A stretch of DNA of 39,338 nucleotides from Actinokineospora spheciospongiae (lineage in GTDB: Bacteria > Actinomycetota > Actinomycetes > Mycobacteriales > Pseudonocardiaceae), in assembly GCF_000564855.1 (NCBI RefSeq), contig NZ_AYXG01000079.1:1-39338 (forward strand), in the 5' to 3' direction. Positions 8,226 to 15,950 of the stretch are shown here, one piece after another; the first letter of the stretch is position 1, and the number at the start of each line of letters is the position of its first letter. Both the position numbers and the translations under genes were made by a program. Below the pieces are notes generated by a model that ran no database searches, was not told where the DNA came from, and saw only the letters and a program-made list of their open reading frames with translations.

Positions 8226-9557
8226 GTGACCACCACCGAGAACCTGACCGCCGAGCAGGTCCGCGAGCGCGTCGCCGAGCAGCTCCGCCGCTCGCGTGCG
8301 CGCAGCACCGCCCTGACCGACGCCGTGGACGAGGACGACCTCGTCCGCCAGCACTCCAGGCTGATGTCCCCGCTGGTGTGGGACCTGGCCCACATCGGCA
8401 ACCAGGAAGAACTCTGGCTCGTCCGCGACGTCGGCGGCCGCGACCCGGTGCGCAGCGACATCGACGAGCTCTACGACGCGTTCCAGCACGCCCGCGCCGA
8501 CCGCCCCGCGCTGCCGCTGCTCAAGCCGCGCGAGGCCCGCACCTATGTCCGCGAGGTGCGGGAGAAGGTGTTCGACGTGCTGGAGCGCACCCCGCTGGAG
8601 GGGCGCAGGCTGGTCCAGGACGGGTTCGCCTTCGGCATGATCGTGCAGCACGAGCAGCAGCACGACGAGACCATGCTCGCCACCCACCAGTTGCGCACCG
8701 GAACCCCGGTGCTGCACGCGGAGGACCCGCCCCGGGCGGCCGAACCGCTGCCCGCGCGCGAGGTCCTGGTGCCCGGCGGGGAGTTCACCATGGGCACCTC
8801 CACCGAGCCGTGGGCGCTGGACAACGAGCGGCCCGCGCACGCCGCGCACGTCGACGCGTTCTTCATCGACACCGTGCCGGTGAGCAATGGCGAGTACCTG
8901 GCGTTCATCGACGCGGGCGGCTACGACGACCCGCGCTGGTGGAGCGAGGTCGGCTGGGCGCACCGGCAGGGGGCGAACCTGGTGGCGCCGCGCTTCTGGG
9001 AGCGCGGTCCGGCGGGCTGGCACCGAACCCGATTCGGTGTGGTGGAACAGGTCCCGCTCGACGAGCCGGTGGTGCACGTCTGCTTCCACGAGGCGCAGGC
9101 GTACGCGAACTGGGCTGGCAAGCGGCTGCCGACCGAGGTGGAGTGGGAGAAGGCGGCCCGCTTCGACCCGGCCACCGGCCGCTCCCGCCGGTGGCCGTGG
9201 GGCGACGAGGACCCCGGCCCCGAGCACGCCAACCTCGGGCAGCGCCACCTGCGCCCGGCCCCGGTCGGCTCGTACCCGGCGGGCGCCTCCGCGCTGGGGG
9301 TGCGCCAGCTCATGGGCGACGTGTGGGAGTGGTGCGACTCGGACCTGCGGCCGTACCCGGGCTTCGCCGCGTTCCCGTACCGGGAGTACTCCGAGGTGTT
9401 CTTCGGCGGGGACTACAAGATGCTGCGCGGCGGCTCCTTCGGCACGGACGCCTCGGCGGTGCGCGGCACGTTCCGCAACTGGGACCACCCCATCCGGCGG
9501 CAGATCTTCGCCGGGTTCCGGCTCGCCCGCGACGCGCGACCGGACGAGGTCCGCTGA
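8226..9557 (+). CDS. egtB: EgtB, iron-dependent hercynine oxygenase (sulfoxide synthase)
   Basis: A 443-aa enzyme that uses O2 and Fe(II) to attach gamma-glutamylcysteine to hercynine, giving the sulfoxide. The N-terminal DinB_2 domain carries the three-histidine iron site: H56 (DLAHIGNQEELW) and the HxxxH pair H142/H146 (QHEQQHDETML). The C-terminal half is an FGE-sulfatase/C-type-lectin fold with PGGEFTMGT, RLPTEVEWEKAAR, MGDVWEW and the end motif FAGFRLARD. It starts at GTG 8226 after GGGAGG. Length and motif order match actinobacterial EgtB. Confidence 0.96.
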   Translation: MTTTENLTAEQVRERVAEQLRRSRARSTALTDAVDEDDLVRQHSRLMSPLVWDLAHIGNQEELWLVRDVGGRDPVRSDIDELYDAFQHARADRPALPLLKPREARTYVREVREKVFDVLERTPLEGRRLVQDGFAFGMIVQHEQQHDETMLATHQLRTGTPVLHAEDPPRAAEPLPAREVLVPGGEFTMGTSTEPWALDNERPAHAAHVDAFFIDTVPVSNGEYLAFIDAGGYDDPRWWSEVGWAHRQGANLVAPRFWERGPAGWHRTRFGVVEQVPLDEPVVHVCFHEAQAYANWAGKRLPTEVEWEKAARFDPATGRSRRWPWGDEDPGPEHANLGQRHLRPAPVGSYPAGASALGVRQLMGDVWEWCDSDLRPYPGFAAFPYREYSEVFFGGDYKMLRGGSFGTDASAVRGTFRNWDHPIRRQIFAGFRLARDARPDEVR

Positions 9558-9560
9558 GCG

Positions 9561-10313
9561 ATGTGCCGCCACCTGGGGTACCTGGGCCCCGCCGTGCCCG
9601 TTTCCAGCCTGCTGGGCGGCCCGCGCGGGCTGCTCACGCAAACCTGGGCCCCCGCCGACATGCGCGGCGGGGGCACGGTGAACGCCGACGGCTTCGGCGT
9701 CGGCTGGTACACCGGGCCGGGGGAGCCGGTGCGCTACCGGCGGGCCGTTCCGATGTGGACGGACCCATCGTTCGCCGCGCTGGCCGCCTCGGTCAGCAGC
9801 GGGGCGGTCCTGGCCGCCGCCCGCTCGGCGACGGTGGGCATGCCGGTCGTGGAGACCGCGTGCGCGCCGTTCGCCGAGGGGCGCTGGCTGTTCAGCCACA
9901 ACGGGGTGGTGCGCGGCTGGCCGGGCAGCGTCGCCGACCTCGCCGCCACCCTGCCCACCACCGACCTGATGACCCTCGACGCGCCGACCGACAGCGCCGT
10001 GCTGTGGGCCCTGGTGCGCAACCGCTTGCGTGCGGGCGCCCCACCGGGGGACGCCCTCGCCGAGGTGGTGCTCGCGGTCGCCGACCGCGCCCCCGACTCC
10101 CGCCTCAACCTGCTGCTCACCGACGGCACGACGCTCGCCGCCACCACCTGGTGGCACTCGCTGTCGGTGCACACGACCGCGGACCACGTCGTCCTGGCCT
10201 CCGAGCCGTGGGACGACGACCCCCGGTGGACCCCGGTCGACGACCGGCAGCTCGTCCTCGCCGACCTCGGTCCCACCCCCCGCGTGCGGGTCAGCGCGCT
10301 GGGCACCCGATAA
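9561..10313 (+). CDS. egtC: EgtC, gamma-glutamyl hercynylcysteine sulfoxide amidohydrolase
   Basis: A 250-aa class II glutamine-amidotransferase-type (Ntn) hydrolase that removes the gamma-glutamyl group from the EgtB product. After loss of the initiator Met, Cys2 (MCRHLGYLG) is the expected nucleophile. Other family marks are NADGFGVGWY (near 40), the arginine-containing AARSATVG stretch, and FSHNGVVRGW (near 112). It starts three bases after the egtB stop and ends 12 bases before egtD. Confidence 0.95.
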   Translation: MCRHLGYLGPAVPVSSLLGGPRGLLTQTWAPADMRGGGTVNADGFGVGWYTGPGEPVRYRRAVPMWTDPSFAALAASVSSGAVLAAARSATVGMPVVETACAPFAEGRWLFSHNGVVRGWPGSVADLAATLPTTDLMTLDAPTDSAVLWALVRNRLRAGAPPGDALAEVVLAVADRAPDSRLNLLLTDGTTLAATTWWHSLSVHTTADHVVLASEPWDDDPRWTPVDDRQLVLADLGPTPRVRVSALGTR

Positions 10314-10325
10314 GGAGACCCACCC

Positions 10326-11297
10326 ATGCCACAGCCGTCCTTCGACGTCCACCTCCCCGAGGACCACGCCGCCCGCTCCCTGGCCGCCGACGCCCGCGCG
10401 GGCCTCACCGCGAACCCGAAGACCCTGCCCCCCAAGTGGTTCTACGACGCGCGCGGCAGCGAACTGTTCGAGGAGATCACCCGCCTGCCCGAGTACTACC
10501 CGACCAGGGCCGAGCGCGCCATCCTCGCCGAGCGCGCCGCCGACATCGCCGGGGTGACCGGCGCCAACACCCTCGTCGAACTGGGCTCCGGCTCCTCGGA
10601 GAAGACCCGCCTCCTCCTCGACGCCCTGCGCGACGCGGGTTCCCTTGGCCAGATCGTCACCCTCGACGTCTCCGAGACCGCACTGCGCGAGGCCGCCGCC
10701 GACCTGGCCGCCGAGTACCCCGACACCCCCGTGCACGGCGTCGTCGGCGACTTCACCGAACACCTGTCACTGCTCCCCGGCGACCCCACCCGCCTGGTCG
10801 CGTTCCTCGGCGGCACCATCGGCAACTTCCTGCCCGCCGAACGCGCCCACTTCCTGACCGCCGTGCGCGACACCCTCAAACCGGGCGAATGGCTGCTGCT
10901 GGGCACCGACCTGGTGAAGGACCGCGAAACCCTGGAAGCCGCCTACGACGACGCCCAGGGCGTCACAGCGGAGTTCAACCGCAACGTCCTGCACGTGCTC
11001 AACCGCGAACTGGGCGCGGACTTCGACGTGACCGCCTTCGACCACCTCTCCCGGTGGAACGCCGAGGACGAGTGGATCGAGATGCGCCTGCGGGCCCGCA
11101 CCGCCCAGTCGGTGGCGATCCCGGCCCTGGACCTGACCGTCGAGTTCGCCGAGGGGGAGGAGGTGCGCACGGAGATCTCCGCCAAGTTCCGCCGCGAAGG
11201 CGTCGCCACCGAACTCGGCGCGGCCGGTTTCGCCCTCGCCGAGTGGTGGACCGACCCCGAAGCCCGCTTCGCGCTCTCCCTCGCCCAAGCCGACTGA
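10326..11297 (+). CDS. egtD: EgtD, histidine N-alpha-methyltransferase
   Basis: A 323-aa SAM-dependent enzyme that trimethylates histidine to hercynine, the first step of the ergothioneine pathway. Motifs in order are PKWFYDARGSELFEEITRLP (36-55) with EYYPT after it, the SAM-binding ELGSGSSEKT (85-94), and FLGGTIGNF (160-168). The ATG has a good ribosome site (AAGGAGA). It is the last egt gene. The dedicated lyase EgtE was not found in the window. Confidence 0.96.
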   Translation: MPQPSFDVHLPEDHAARSLAADARAGLTANPKTLPPKWFYDARGSELFEEITRLPEYYPTRAERAILAERAADIAGVTGANTLVELGSGSSEKTRLLLDALRDAGSLGQIVTLDVSETALREAAADLAAEYPDTPVHGVVGDFTEHLSLLPGDPTRLVAFLGGTIGNFLPAERAHFLTAVRDTLKPGEWLLLGTDLVKDRETLEAAYDDAQGVTAEFNRNVLHVLNRELGADFDVTAFDHLSRWNAEDEWIEMRLRARTAQSVAIPALDLTVEFAEGEEVRTEISAKFRREGVATELGAAGFALAEWWTDPEARFALSLAQAD

Positions 11298-11311
11298 CCC
11301 CTCCCGCCCCG

Positions 11312-11348
11312 CCGTCCCCGGTGCCCCTATCCTGGGTACCGGGGACGG
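11312..11348. terminator. Hairpin after egtD
   Basis: CCGTCCCCGGT (11312-11322) and ACCGGGGACGG (11338-11348) form a perfect 11-bp stem with a 15-base loop, 15 bases after the egtD stop. It should end the egt transcript or attenuate read-through. A TATCCT hexamer in the loop (11328-11333) could also serve as a -10 for the next gene, which starts at 11357. Confidence 0.65.
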
Positions 11349-11356
11349 GGGAATCC

Positions 11357-12001
11357 ATGGAATTCGACAGCAGGCGCGCGTGGTCGCGCATGCCCGGCAT
11401 CAACGCCACCAACCGCGCCAGGGCCGAACTGGCCCGAGCCCACGGCTGGCAGTTCGCCGACCGGGCCCCGTGGCTCCTCGACCGCTGGCCCGTCCTCCCC
11501 TTCACCCAGCGCGGCGACATGCGCCTGGCGTACGGGTCGGTGGCGGGCGCCTTCCACGGCACCCCGTTCACGGCCTTCGAGTTCTTCCACCGCAGCACGG
11601 TCCTGGAGAAGCAGGCCCTCGGCATCACCCTCAACGAACACGACCGCTTCGCCACCGACACGGTGTGGGTGCTGACCCTGCCCGCCCCCATGCCCTTCTT
11701 CCACATCACCTCCCGGGACCAGGTCTACTTCGACACCGGCCAATACCCGCACCCCGTCACCGCCGACCGCAAGTTCAACCGGCGGCACCGGTTGGTGGCG
11801 ACTGACCCCCGGGTGGCGGGGTACGTGCTGACGCCGCAGGTGGTGTCGCTGGTGCGGGAGGCCCGGTTGGGTACGTGGGCGTTGGTGGGGAGGGATCTGG
11901 TGCACGCGGAGAACGCTTACCTGGGGGGTGCGAACTCGCAGAAGGTGTTGGAGGTGCTGGGGTCCTTGGCCACGCTCATCTCCTGCTTGCCTCGGGGGTA
12001 G
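11357..12001 (+). CDS. Conserved-type hypothetical protein after the egt operon
   Basis: A 214-aa protein I do not recognise. It starts at ATG 11357, nine bases after the egtD terminator hairpin. It is soluble-looking, without a signal peptide or clear membrane span. A phenylalanine- and histidine-rich middle (FHGTPFTAFEFFHR, then MPFFHITSRDQVYF) is followed by a basic turn and a C-terminus ending SLATLISCLPRG. I see no catalytic motif. The YGSVAGAFHGTPFTAFEF segment loosely resembles actinobacterial proteins whose membrane-domain versions carry YxGxxxGxPVxAFxY patterns. Read-through from egtD is possible, but I would not infer an ergothioneine role. A dispersed repeat follows. Confidence 0.8.
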   Translation: MEFDSRRAWSRMPGINATNRARAELARAHGWQFADRAPWLLDRWPVLPFTQRGDMRLAYGSVAGAFHGTPFTAFEFFHRSTVLEKQALGITLNEHDRFATDTVWVLTLPAPMPFFHITSRDQVYFDTGQYPHPVTADRKFNRRHRLVATDPRVAGYVLTPQVVSLVREARLGTWALVGRDLVHAENAYLGGANSQKVLEVLGSLATLISCLPRG

Positions 12002-12009
12002 GGGATATT

Positions 12010-12130
12010 GGCTTGAAGGCCCGGGATTTTGTCGCTGGGGCGCCTGGCTGGATGCGCTTGGCCGTGTGCTTCGAGGGTTTTGTCGTTGGTGCCCGGGTGG
12101 GTGGGTTGCCGGGCCGGCGGTTGGCGGGGT
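12010..12130 (+). repeat. Dispersed 3'-end repeat, copy 2 (degenerate)
   Basis: This G/T-rich block begins about 9 bases after the stop of the 11357-12001 gene. It shows the same elements, in the same order, as the copies at both window ends: TTGAAGGCCCGGGATTTTGT, then a GCCTGGCTGGATG box, a CTTCGAG-GGTTTTGTCG linker, then TTGGTGCCCGGGTGGGTGGG. Several positions differ from the end copies. The rest of 12131-12237, before the kinase gene, shows nothing recognisable. Confidence 0.6.
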
Positions 12131-12237
12131 GGTCGGCGGCTGCGCCGGTGGGGTTCGGGGTGGGCGGTGGTCGTCGTGCGGGGCTGGGTGGGCGGAATTC
12201 GCGGGACGGGTGCGGTGGGTCCGGATAGCGTTCGGGC

Positions 12238-13110
12238 ATGACTGACGCGATCACCGCCAAGTTGGTGCGGCGGTTCGGGCCCGGTGCTGCCGAGTGGGTG
12301 GCCACTCTGCCCGCGCTGGTGGCGGAGTGCGCGCGGCGGTGGCGGCTGGAGGTCGGTGAGCCGTTCGACAGCGGGGCCTCCTCGGTCGCGGTCCGCGCCA
12401 CCGTAGGCGGTCGGGCCGCTGTGCTCAAGCTCAGTCCCGATGGGCCTTTCCTTGCGGCGCAGGCGGAGATGTTGCGGCTGTTCGAGCCCAGTGGCCGGAT
12501 GCCCGTCCTGTTGGCGGAGGCGCCGGGGGCGTTGCTGCTGGAGGCCGTGCGGCCGGGGACCGAGGTCGCGGACCTGCGGCGGCAGCCCGCGCCGGAGGAG
12601 TACGCCGCGCTGCTGCTCGACCTGCACGCCGTTGAGCCGCCGGATGGGGTTCCGGATGACGTGCGGCTGCGCACCGAGCAGTTCCTCCGGCACGGCATCA
12701 GCAGGCTCGGAGAACCGGCGCTCGCCGACTCGGGGTTGCGGCGGGATGACTTCGAGCGGGCGCTGGACGGGTTGGACGACCTGTTCGCCCCGCCGTGGCC
12801 TTCGGCGCTGCTGCACGGCGACCTGCACCTGGGCAACGTGCTCGACGGCGGTTCGCGCGGCCTGGTGGCCATCGACCCGAAGGTGTGCGTCGGCGACCGG
12901 TGCTGGGACGCGGTCGACTACGTGTTGGCCGGGGCGGGCAGGCGCGACGGCGTCGAGTACCGGTTGCGCGCGCTCTCCACCGCCGCCCGGATCGACGTCG
13001 ACCGGCTGTACACCTGGTGCAGGCTGGTCGCGGCGGCGACCGCCGTTTCCGTGCTGCTCCGGGGCGGATCGGGGCGGGCGGTGGACGAACTGCTCGCGCT
13101 GGCCCGCTGA
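12238..13110 (+). CDS. APH(6)/hydroxyurea-kinase-type phosphotransferase
   Basis: A 290-aa kinase-fold protein. It has an N-terminal lobe with AVLKLS (the ATP lysine), the catalytic loop LLHGDLHLGNVL (about 196-207) and the metal-binding AIDPKVCVGDRCWDAVDYV after it. The IDPK-x-x-x-GD pattern is that of the streptomycin 6-phosphotransferase/hydroxyurea phosphotransferase group (APH_6_hur) rather than the general APH family. It would phosphorylate a small hydroxylated molecule, and members include antibiotic-resistance and detoxifying enzymes. The start is ATG 12238. It stands alone, followed by the riboswitch-controlled exporter in the same direction. Confidence 0.82.
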   Translation: MTDAITAKLVRRFGPGAAEWVATLPALVAECARRWRLEVGEPFDSGASSVAVRATVGGRAAVLKLSPDGPFLAAQAEMLRLFEPSGRMPVLLAEAPGALLLEAVRPGTEVADLRRQPAPEEYAALLLDLHAVEPPDGVPDDVRLRTEQFLRHGISRLGEPALADSGLRRDDFERALDGLDDLFAPPWPSALLHGDLHLGNVLDGGSRGLVAIDPKVCVGDRCWDAVDYVLAGAGRRDGVEYRLRALSTAARIDVDRLYTWCRLVAAATAVSVLLRGGSGRAVDELLALAR

Positions 13111-13231
13111 CCGCCCCGGGCGGGGGCACCGTCCTGACAGGTGTTGGTGCGGAGCCGGTTGTCGATCGATCCGGTGAGCTTCGTCAAGCGGTGGGCTGCC
13201 GGTGTTCGCGGTGTGCCACGATGGGGGTGGT

Positions 13232-13247
13232 ACCCCGTCAACGGGGT
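13232..13247 (+). promoter_or_regulatory. Small hairpin just before the riboswitch
   Basis: ACCCCG and CGGGGT form a 6-bp stem around a TCAA loop, ending two bases before the guanidine-III aptamer. It may act as a separate structural element or insulate the aptamer. Its role is unknown. Confidence 0.4.
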
Positions 13248-13249
13248 CC

Positions 13250-13292
13250 CCGGACGAGTGGGTGCCGTACCCGGTCAGCGACAAGACGGCGC
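13250..13292 (+). promoter_or_regulatory. Guanidine-III (ykkC-III) riboswitch
   Basis: The stretch reads CCGGACGAG, then GTGCCGTACCCGGTCAG, then GACAAGACGGCGC. These are the conserved blocks of the guanidine-III aptamer, in the same order and close spacing as the crystallised actinobacterial example I recall. It ends three bases before the GGGGAG ribosome site (13295-13300) of the downstream SMR exporter. That position suggests guanidinium binding controls access to the ribosome site. The gene downstream is exactly the type expected. Confidence 0.92.
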
Positions 13293-13306
13293 TCGGGGAG
13301 CGGATC

Positions 13307-13621
13307 GTGTCCTGGCTTGTTCTTGTTGTGTCCGGTGTCCTGGAAGCCGTGTGGGCCACGGCGTTGGGCAAGTCCGAGGGGTTCACCCGGCTGACGCCCT
13401 CGCTGGTGTTCGGGGTGGCGATCGTGGCGAGCATGGGCGGGTTGGCCTTCGCCATGCGGGAGTTGCCGGTGGGGACCGCCTACGCGGTGTGGGTGGGCAT
13501 CGGGGCGTCGCTCACCGTCGCCTACGGGATGTGGTCGGGGTCGGAGGCCGTGTCACTGGCCAAGGTCCTCCTGCTGGTGGGGATCGTGGGCTGTGTCATC
13601 GGGTTGAAGGTGCTGCACTGA
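13307..13621 (+). CDS. gdx (sugE): Gdx-type guanidinium exporter (SMR family)
   Basis: A 104-aa, four-helix small multidrug resistance family protein that would export guanidinium in exchange for protons as a dual-topology dimer. The start is GTG 13307, seven bases after GGGGAG. Residues known from the Gdx subtype are all in place: E13, W16, S42, Y59 and W62, plus the GKSEGF segment after helix 1, which separates Gdx (SugE) from the drug-exporting EmrE/Qac subtype. The guanidine-III riboswitch immediately upstream independently supports the substrate. The gene converges with the VWA gene, with a nine-base gap. Confidence 0.95.
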   Translation: MSWLVLVVSGVLEAVWATALGKSEGFTRLTPSLVFGVAIVASMGGLAFAMRELPVGTAYAVWVGIGASLTVAYGMWSGSEAVSLAKVLLLVGIVGCVIGLKVLH

Positions 13622-13630
13622 ACCCCGGGG

Positions 13631-14986
13631 TCAGGTGGGGAGGAGGCGGCCGACCAGGGTGGTGAGTTGGCGGGTGTTGCGGCACTCGTGCATGGGGACC
13701 ACCTCCGCGTACCGGTCCGCCTCCGAGTCGCCGCCCGCCCAGAGGGCTCGGCGTTCCGGGTTGAGCCAGTGGGCGTGGCGGGCGGGGGAGACCATGGCGC
13801 GCAGGGCTTCCAGGTTCGGGTCGCCGCCGTTGGTGCGGCCGTCGCCCAGGATGAGCAGGGAGGTCTTGGCGGTGATGGCTTCCGCGTGGCGTTCGGTGAA
13901 GTGGCGGAAGGCCCGGCCGTAGTCGCTGTGGCCGTCCCAGGTGGACAGGGTGGCCTCGGCGTGGATGCGGGCGCTGAGGCCCTCCGGGTCGGCGGCTCCG
14001 GTGTGGACCAGGTGGGTGATCTCGTCCACCGTGTCGATGAAGCCGAACACGCGGACCCTGCTGAACTGGTCGCGCAGGGCCTGGACCAGGAGCATGGTGA
14101 AGTCGGCGAAGCCCGCCACCGAGCCGGACATGTCGCACACGAGCACGATCTCCGGGCGGCCCGGCCTGCGCCGCCGGTACGCCGGGCGCAGGGGGACGCC
14201 GCCGGTGGACAGGGAGCGGCGCAGCGTGCGGCGGATGTCGATGTGGCCCCGGTTGGCGCGGCGCCTGCGGGCGGCGAGGCGGGTGGCCAGCCTGCGCGAG
14301 AGCGGGTGGATGGTGCGGCGCAGCTCGGCGAGCTGTTCGCGGTTGGCGACCAGGAAGTCCACCCCGTCCGCCGACGGGGCCACGGCGTGCTCCAGCACCC
14401 GCTGCCTGCCGCGCGCCTCCGCCGTGCGCCGCCGGGCCTCGGTGCGGACCGCCGCGCGGAACGCCTCGATCCGGCGGCGCACCTCGTCGCGTTCGAGGCG
14501 GTCGGTGAAGTCGCCGCGCCCGCCGCCGGTTTCGGCGAGGACGCGCACCAGCAGGGTCTGCGGGCGGACCTTCTCCAGGGCCTCGTAGGCGGAGAAGCCG
14601 CCGCCCGAGCCGCTGCCGTACCGGCCGAACGCCTCGACCGCGATGCCCGCGAGCCTGGCCAGGCCGCCCGCGTCCTCGGCGGCGAGGGCGGCGACGAGTT
14701 CGGCGCGCAGGTCGTCGAGGTCCCGGTCCCGTTCGCGGGCGCCCTCCGGCACGCCGACGCCCAGGGGGAAGCACACGTCGAACACCGCGTCGAAGACCGG
14801 GCGCTGCCCGGCGCGGCGCAGCAGGGCCGCCGCCAGGCCCTCGCGCAGGCGTTCCCGGTCGGCCAGGCCCAGGACCTCGGCGACCGCCGCCGCGTCGACG
14901 GTCTCGCTGGGGCCCGCCGTGACGCCGTGCCCGCGCAGGGCGGTGACCAGCTCCACCAGCCGCTCCGGCAGGCCCGCGCCGGTCAT
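13631..14986 (-). CDS. VWA-domain protein, CoxE-like, partner of MoxR ATPase
   Basis: A 451-aa cytoplasmic protein starting at ATG 14986, which overlaps the MoxR stop as ATGA. The N-terminal 270 residues are helical and Arg-rich (TEARRRTAEARGRQR, RLATRLAARRRRANRGHIDIRRTLRRSL). The C-terminal von Willebrand A domain begins with the metal-site motif DMSGS at 285-289 and includes TWDGHSDYGRAF and LLILGDGRTNG. This layout is that of CoxE/YehP-type proteins, which work with MoxR AAA+ ATPases in chaperone-like maturation or remodelling of target complexes. No CO-dehydrogenase or other obvious client gene is next to it, so the client is unknown. Confidence 0.9.
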   Translation of the reverse strand: MTGAGLPERLVELVTALRGHGVTAGPSETVDAAAVAEVLGLADRERLREGLAAALLRRAGQRPVFDAVFDVCFPLGVGVPEGARERDRDLDDLRAELVAALAAEDAGGLARLAGIAVEAFGRYGSGSGGGFSAYEALEKVRPQTLLVRVLAETGGGRGDFTDRLERDEVRRRIEAFRAAVRTEARRRTAEARGRQRVLEHAVAPSADGVDFLVANREQLAELRRTIHPLSRRLATRLAARRRRANRGHIDIRRTLRRSLSTGGVPLRPAYRRRRPGRPEIVLVCDMSGSVAGFADFTMLLVQALRDQFSRVRVFGFIDTVDEITHLVHTGAADPEGLSARIHAEATLSTWDGHSDYGRAFRHFTERHAEAITAKTSLLILGDGRTNGGDPNLEALRAMVSPARHAHWLNPERRALWAGGDSEADRYAEVVPMHECRNTRQLTTLVGRLLPT

Positions 14987-15873
14987 GACGCCGCGCCGTC
15001 CAGGGCCTCGTCCAGGCGGAGGCGGTCGCGGACGCGGGTGATGTCGTCCTGGTGCTTGACGATCACCCCGAGGCTGGCCCGCACCACCTCCTCGTCGAGG
15101 GTGTCGGCGCCCAGGGCGAGCAGCGTGCGGGCCCAGTCGACCGCCTCGGCGACCGAGGGGGCCTTGCGCAGGTCCATCGCCCGCAGCGCGCCGACCACGG
15201 CCACCACCGACGCGGTCAGCGCCTCGTCGACGCCGGGCACCTTGGCCCGCACGATCCGCCGCTCCAGTTCGGGCTCGGGGAAGTCGATGTGCAGGAACAG
15301 GCAGCGCCGCCGCAGCGCGTCGGACAGGTCGCGGGTGGCGTTGGAGGTCAGCACGGTGAACGGGCGGCGCTTGGCCACGATGGTGCCCAGTTCCGGGACC
15401 GTCACCTGGAAGTCGCCCAGCACCTCCAGCAGCAGGCCCTCGATCTCCACGTCGGCCTTGTCCACCTCGTCCACCAGCAGCACCGTGGGCTCGTCGCCGG
15501 AGATGGCGGTCAGCAGGGGGCGGGAGAGCAGGTACTCCTCGGTGAAGATGTCCGCCCGCGCCCGGTCCCAGCCCTCGTCGCGGCCCGCGGTGATGCGCAG
15601 CAGTTGCTTGGCGTGGTTCCACTCGTACAGGGCCCGCGACTCGTCGACGCCCTCGTAGCACTGGAGGCGGACCAGTCGCGAGCCCGTTGCCGCCGACACC
15701 GCCCTGGCCAGCTCGGTCTTGCCGACGCCCGCCGGGCCCTCGACCAGCAGCGGTCGCCCCAGCCGGTCGGCGAGGAACACCGTGGTGGCGACCGGGGCCG
15801 AGGCCAGGTAGCCCTGCTCGGCCAGCCGCTCGACCACCTCGTCGACCGAGGCGAAGTATCCGGTTCCGATCAC
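14983..15873 (-). CDS. MoxR-family AAA+ ATPase
   Basis: A 296-aa ATPase starting at GTG 15873. The Walker A motif GPAGVGKTE is at 46-54, Walker B is LLVDEVDKAD, sensor 1 is LTSNATRD, and the arginine-finger region is DALRRRCLFLHIDFPEPE, all in the usual MoxR order. It overlaps the VWA gene by four bases, so the two are translationally coupled and very likely act as one machine. It is divergent from the metallophosphoesterase, with 77 bases between them that would hold both promoters. Confidence 0.93.
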   Translation of the reverse strand: MIGTGYFASVDEVVERLAEQGYLASAPVATTVFLADRLGRPLLVEGPAGVGKTELARAVSAATGSRLVRLQCYEGVDESRALYEWNHAKQLLRITAGRDEGWDRARADIFTEEYLLSRPLLTAISGDEPTVLLVDEVDKADVEIEGLLLEVLGDFQVTVPELGTIVAKRRPFTVLTSNATRDLSDALRRRCLFLHIDFPEPELERRIVRAKVPGVDEALTASVVAVVGALRAMDLRKAPSVAEAVDWARTLLALGADTLDEEVVRASLGVIVKHQDDITRVRDRLRLDEALDGAAS

Positions 15874-15950
15874 CCGGTCACGGTACTGCGCCGACGGCGG
15901 GCGCGGTGCGGGCGCGGGTATCGTTCCGGGGTCAGGAGAGGAGCGGCCCG

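Noticed and set aside
7974..10763. Long minus-strand frame opposite egtABC
   Set aside because: Composition is that of an antisense shadow (Gly/Arg/Val-rich), with no motif; the plus-strand egt genes fully explain the region.
8378..12001. Very long open frame (about 1200 codons) across egtB-egtD on the plus strand
   Set aside because: It is in the wrong frame for the egt enzymes, is Arg/Pro/Gly-rich without domains, and results from high GC. Only its last 214 codons (from 11357) form a separate credible gene.
13307..13621. Quaternary-ammonium drug exporter (EmrE/Qac)
   Set aside because: The Gdx-specific residues and the guanidine riboswitch fit guanidinium export better.
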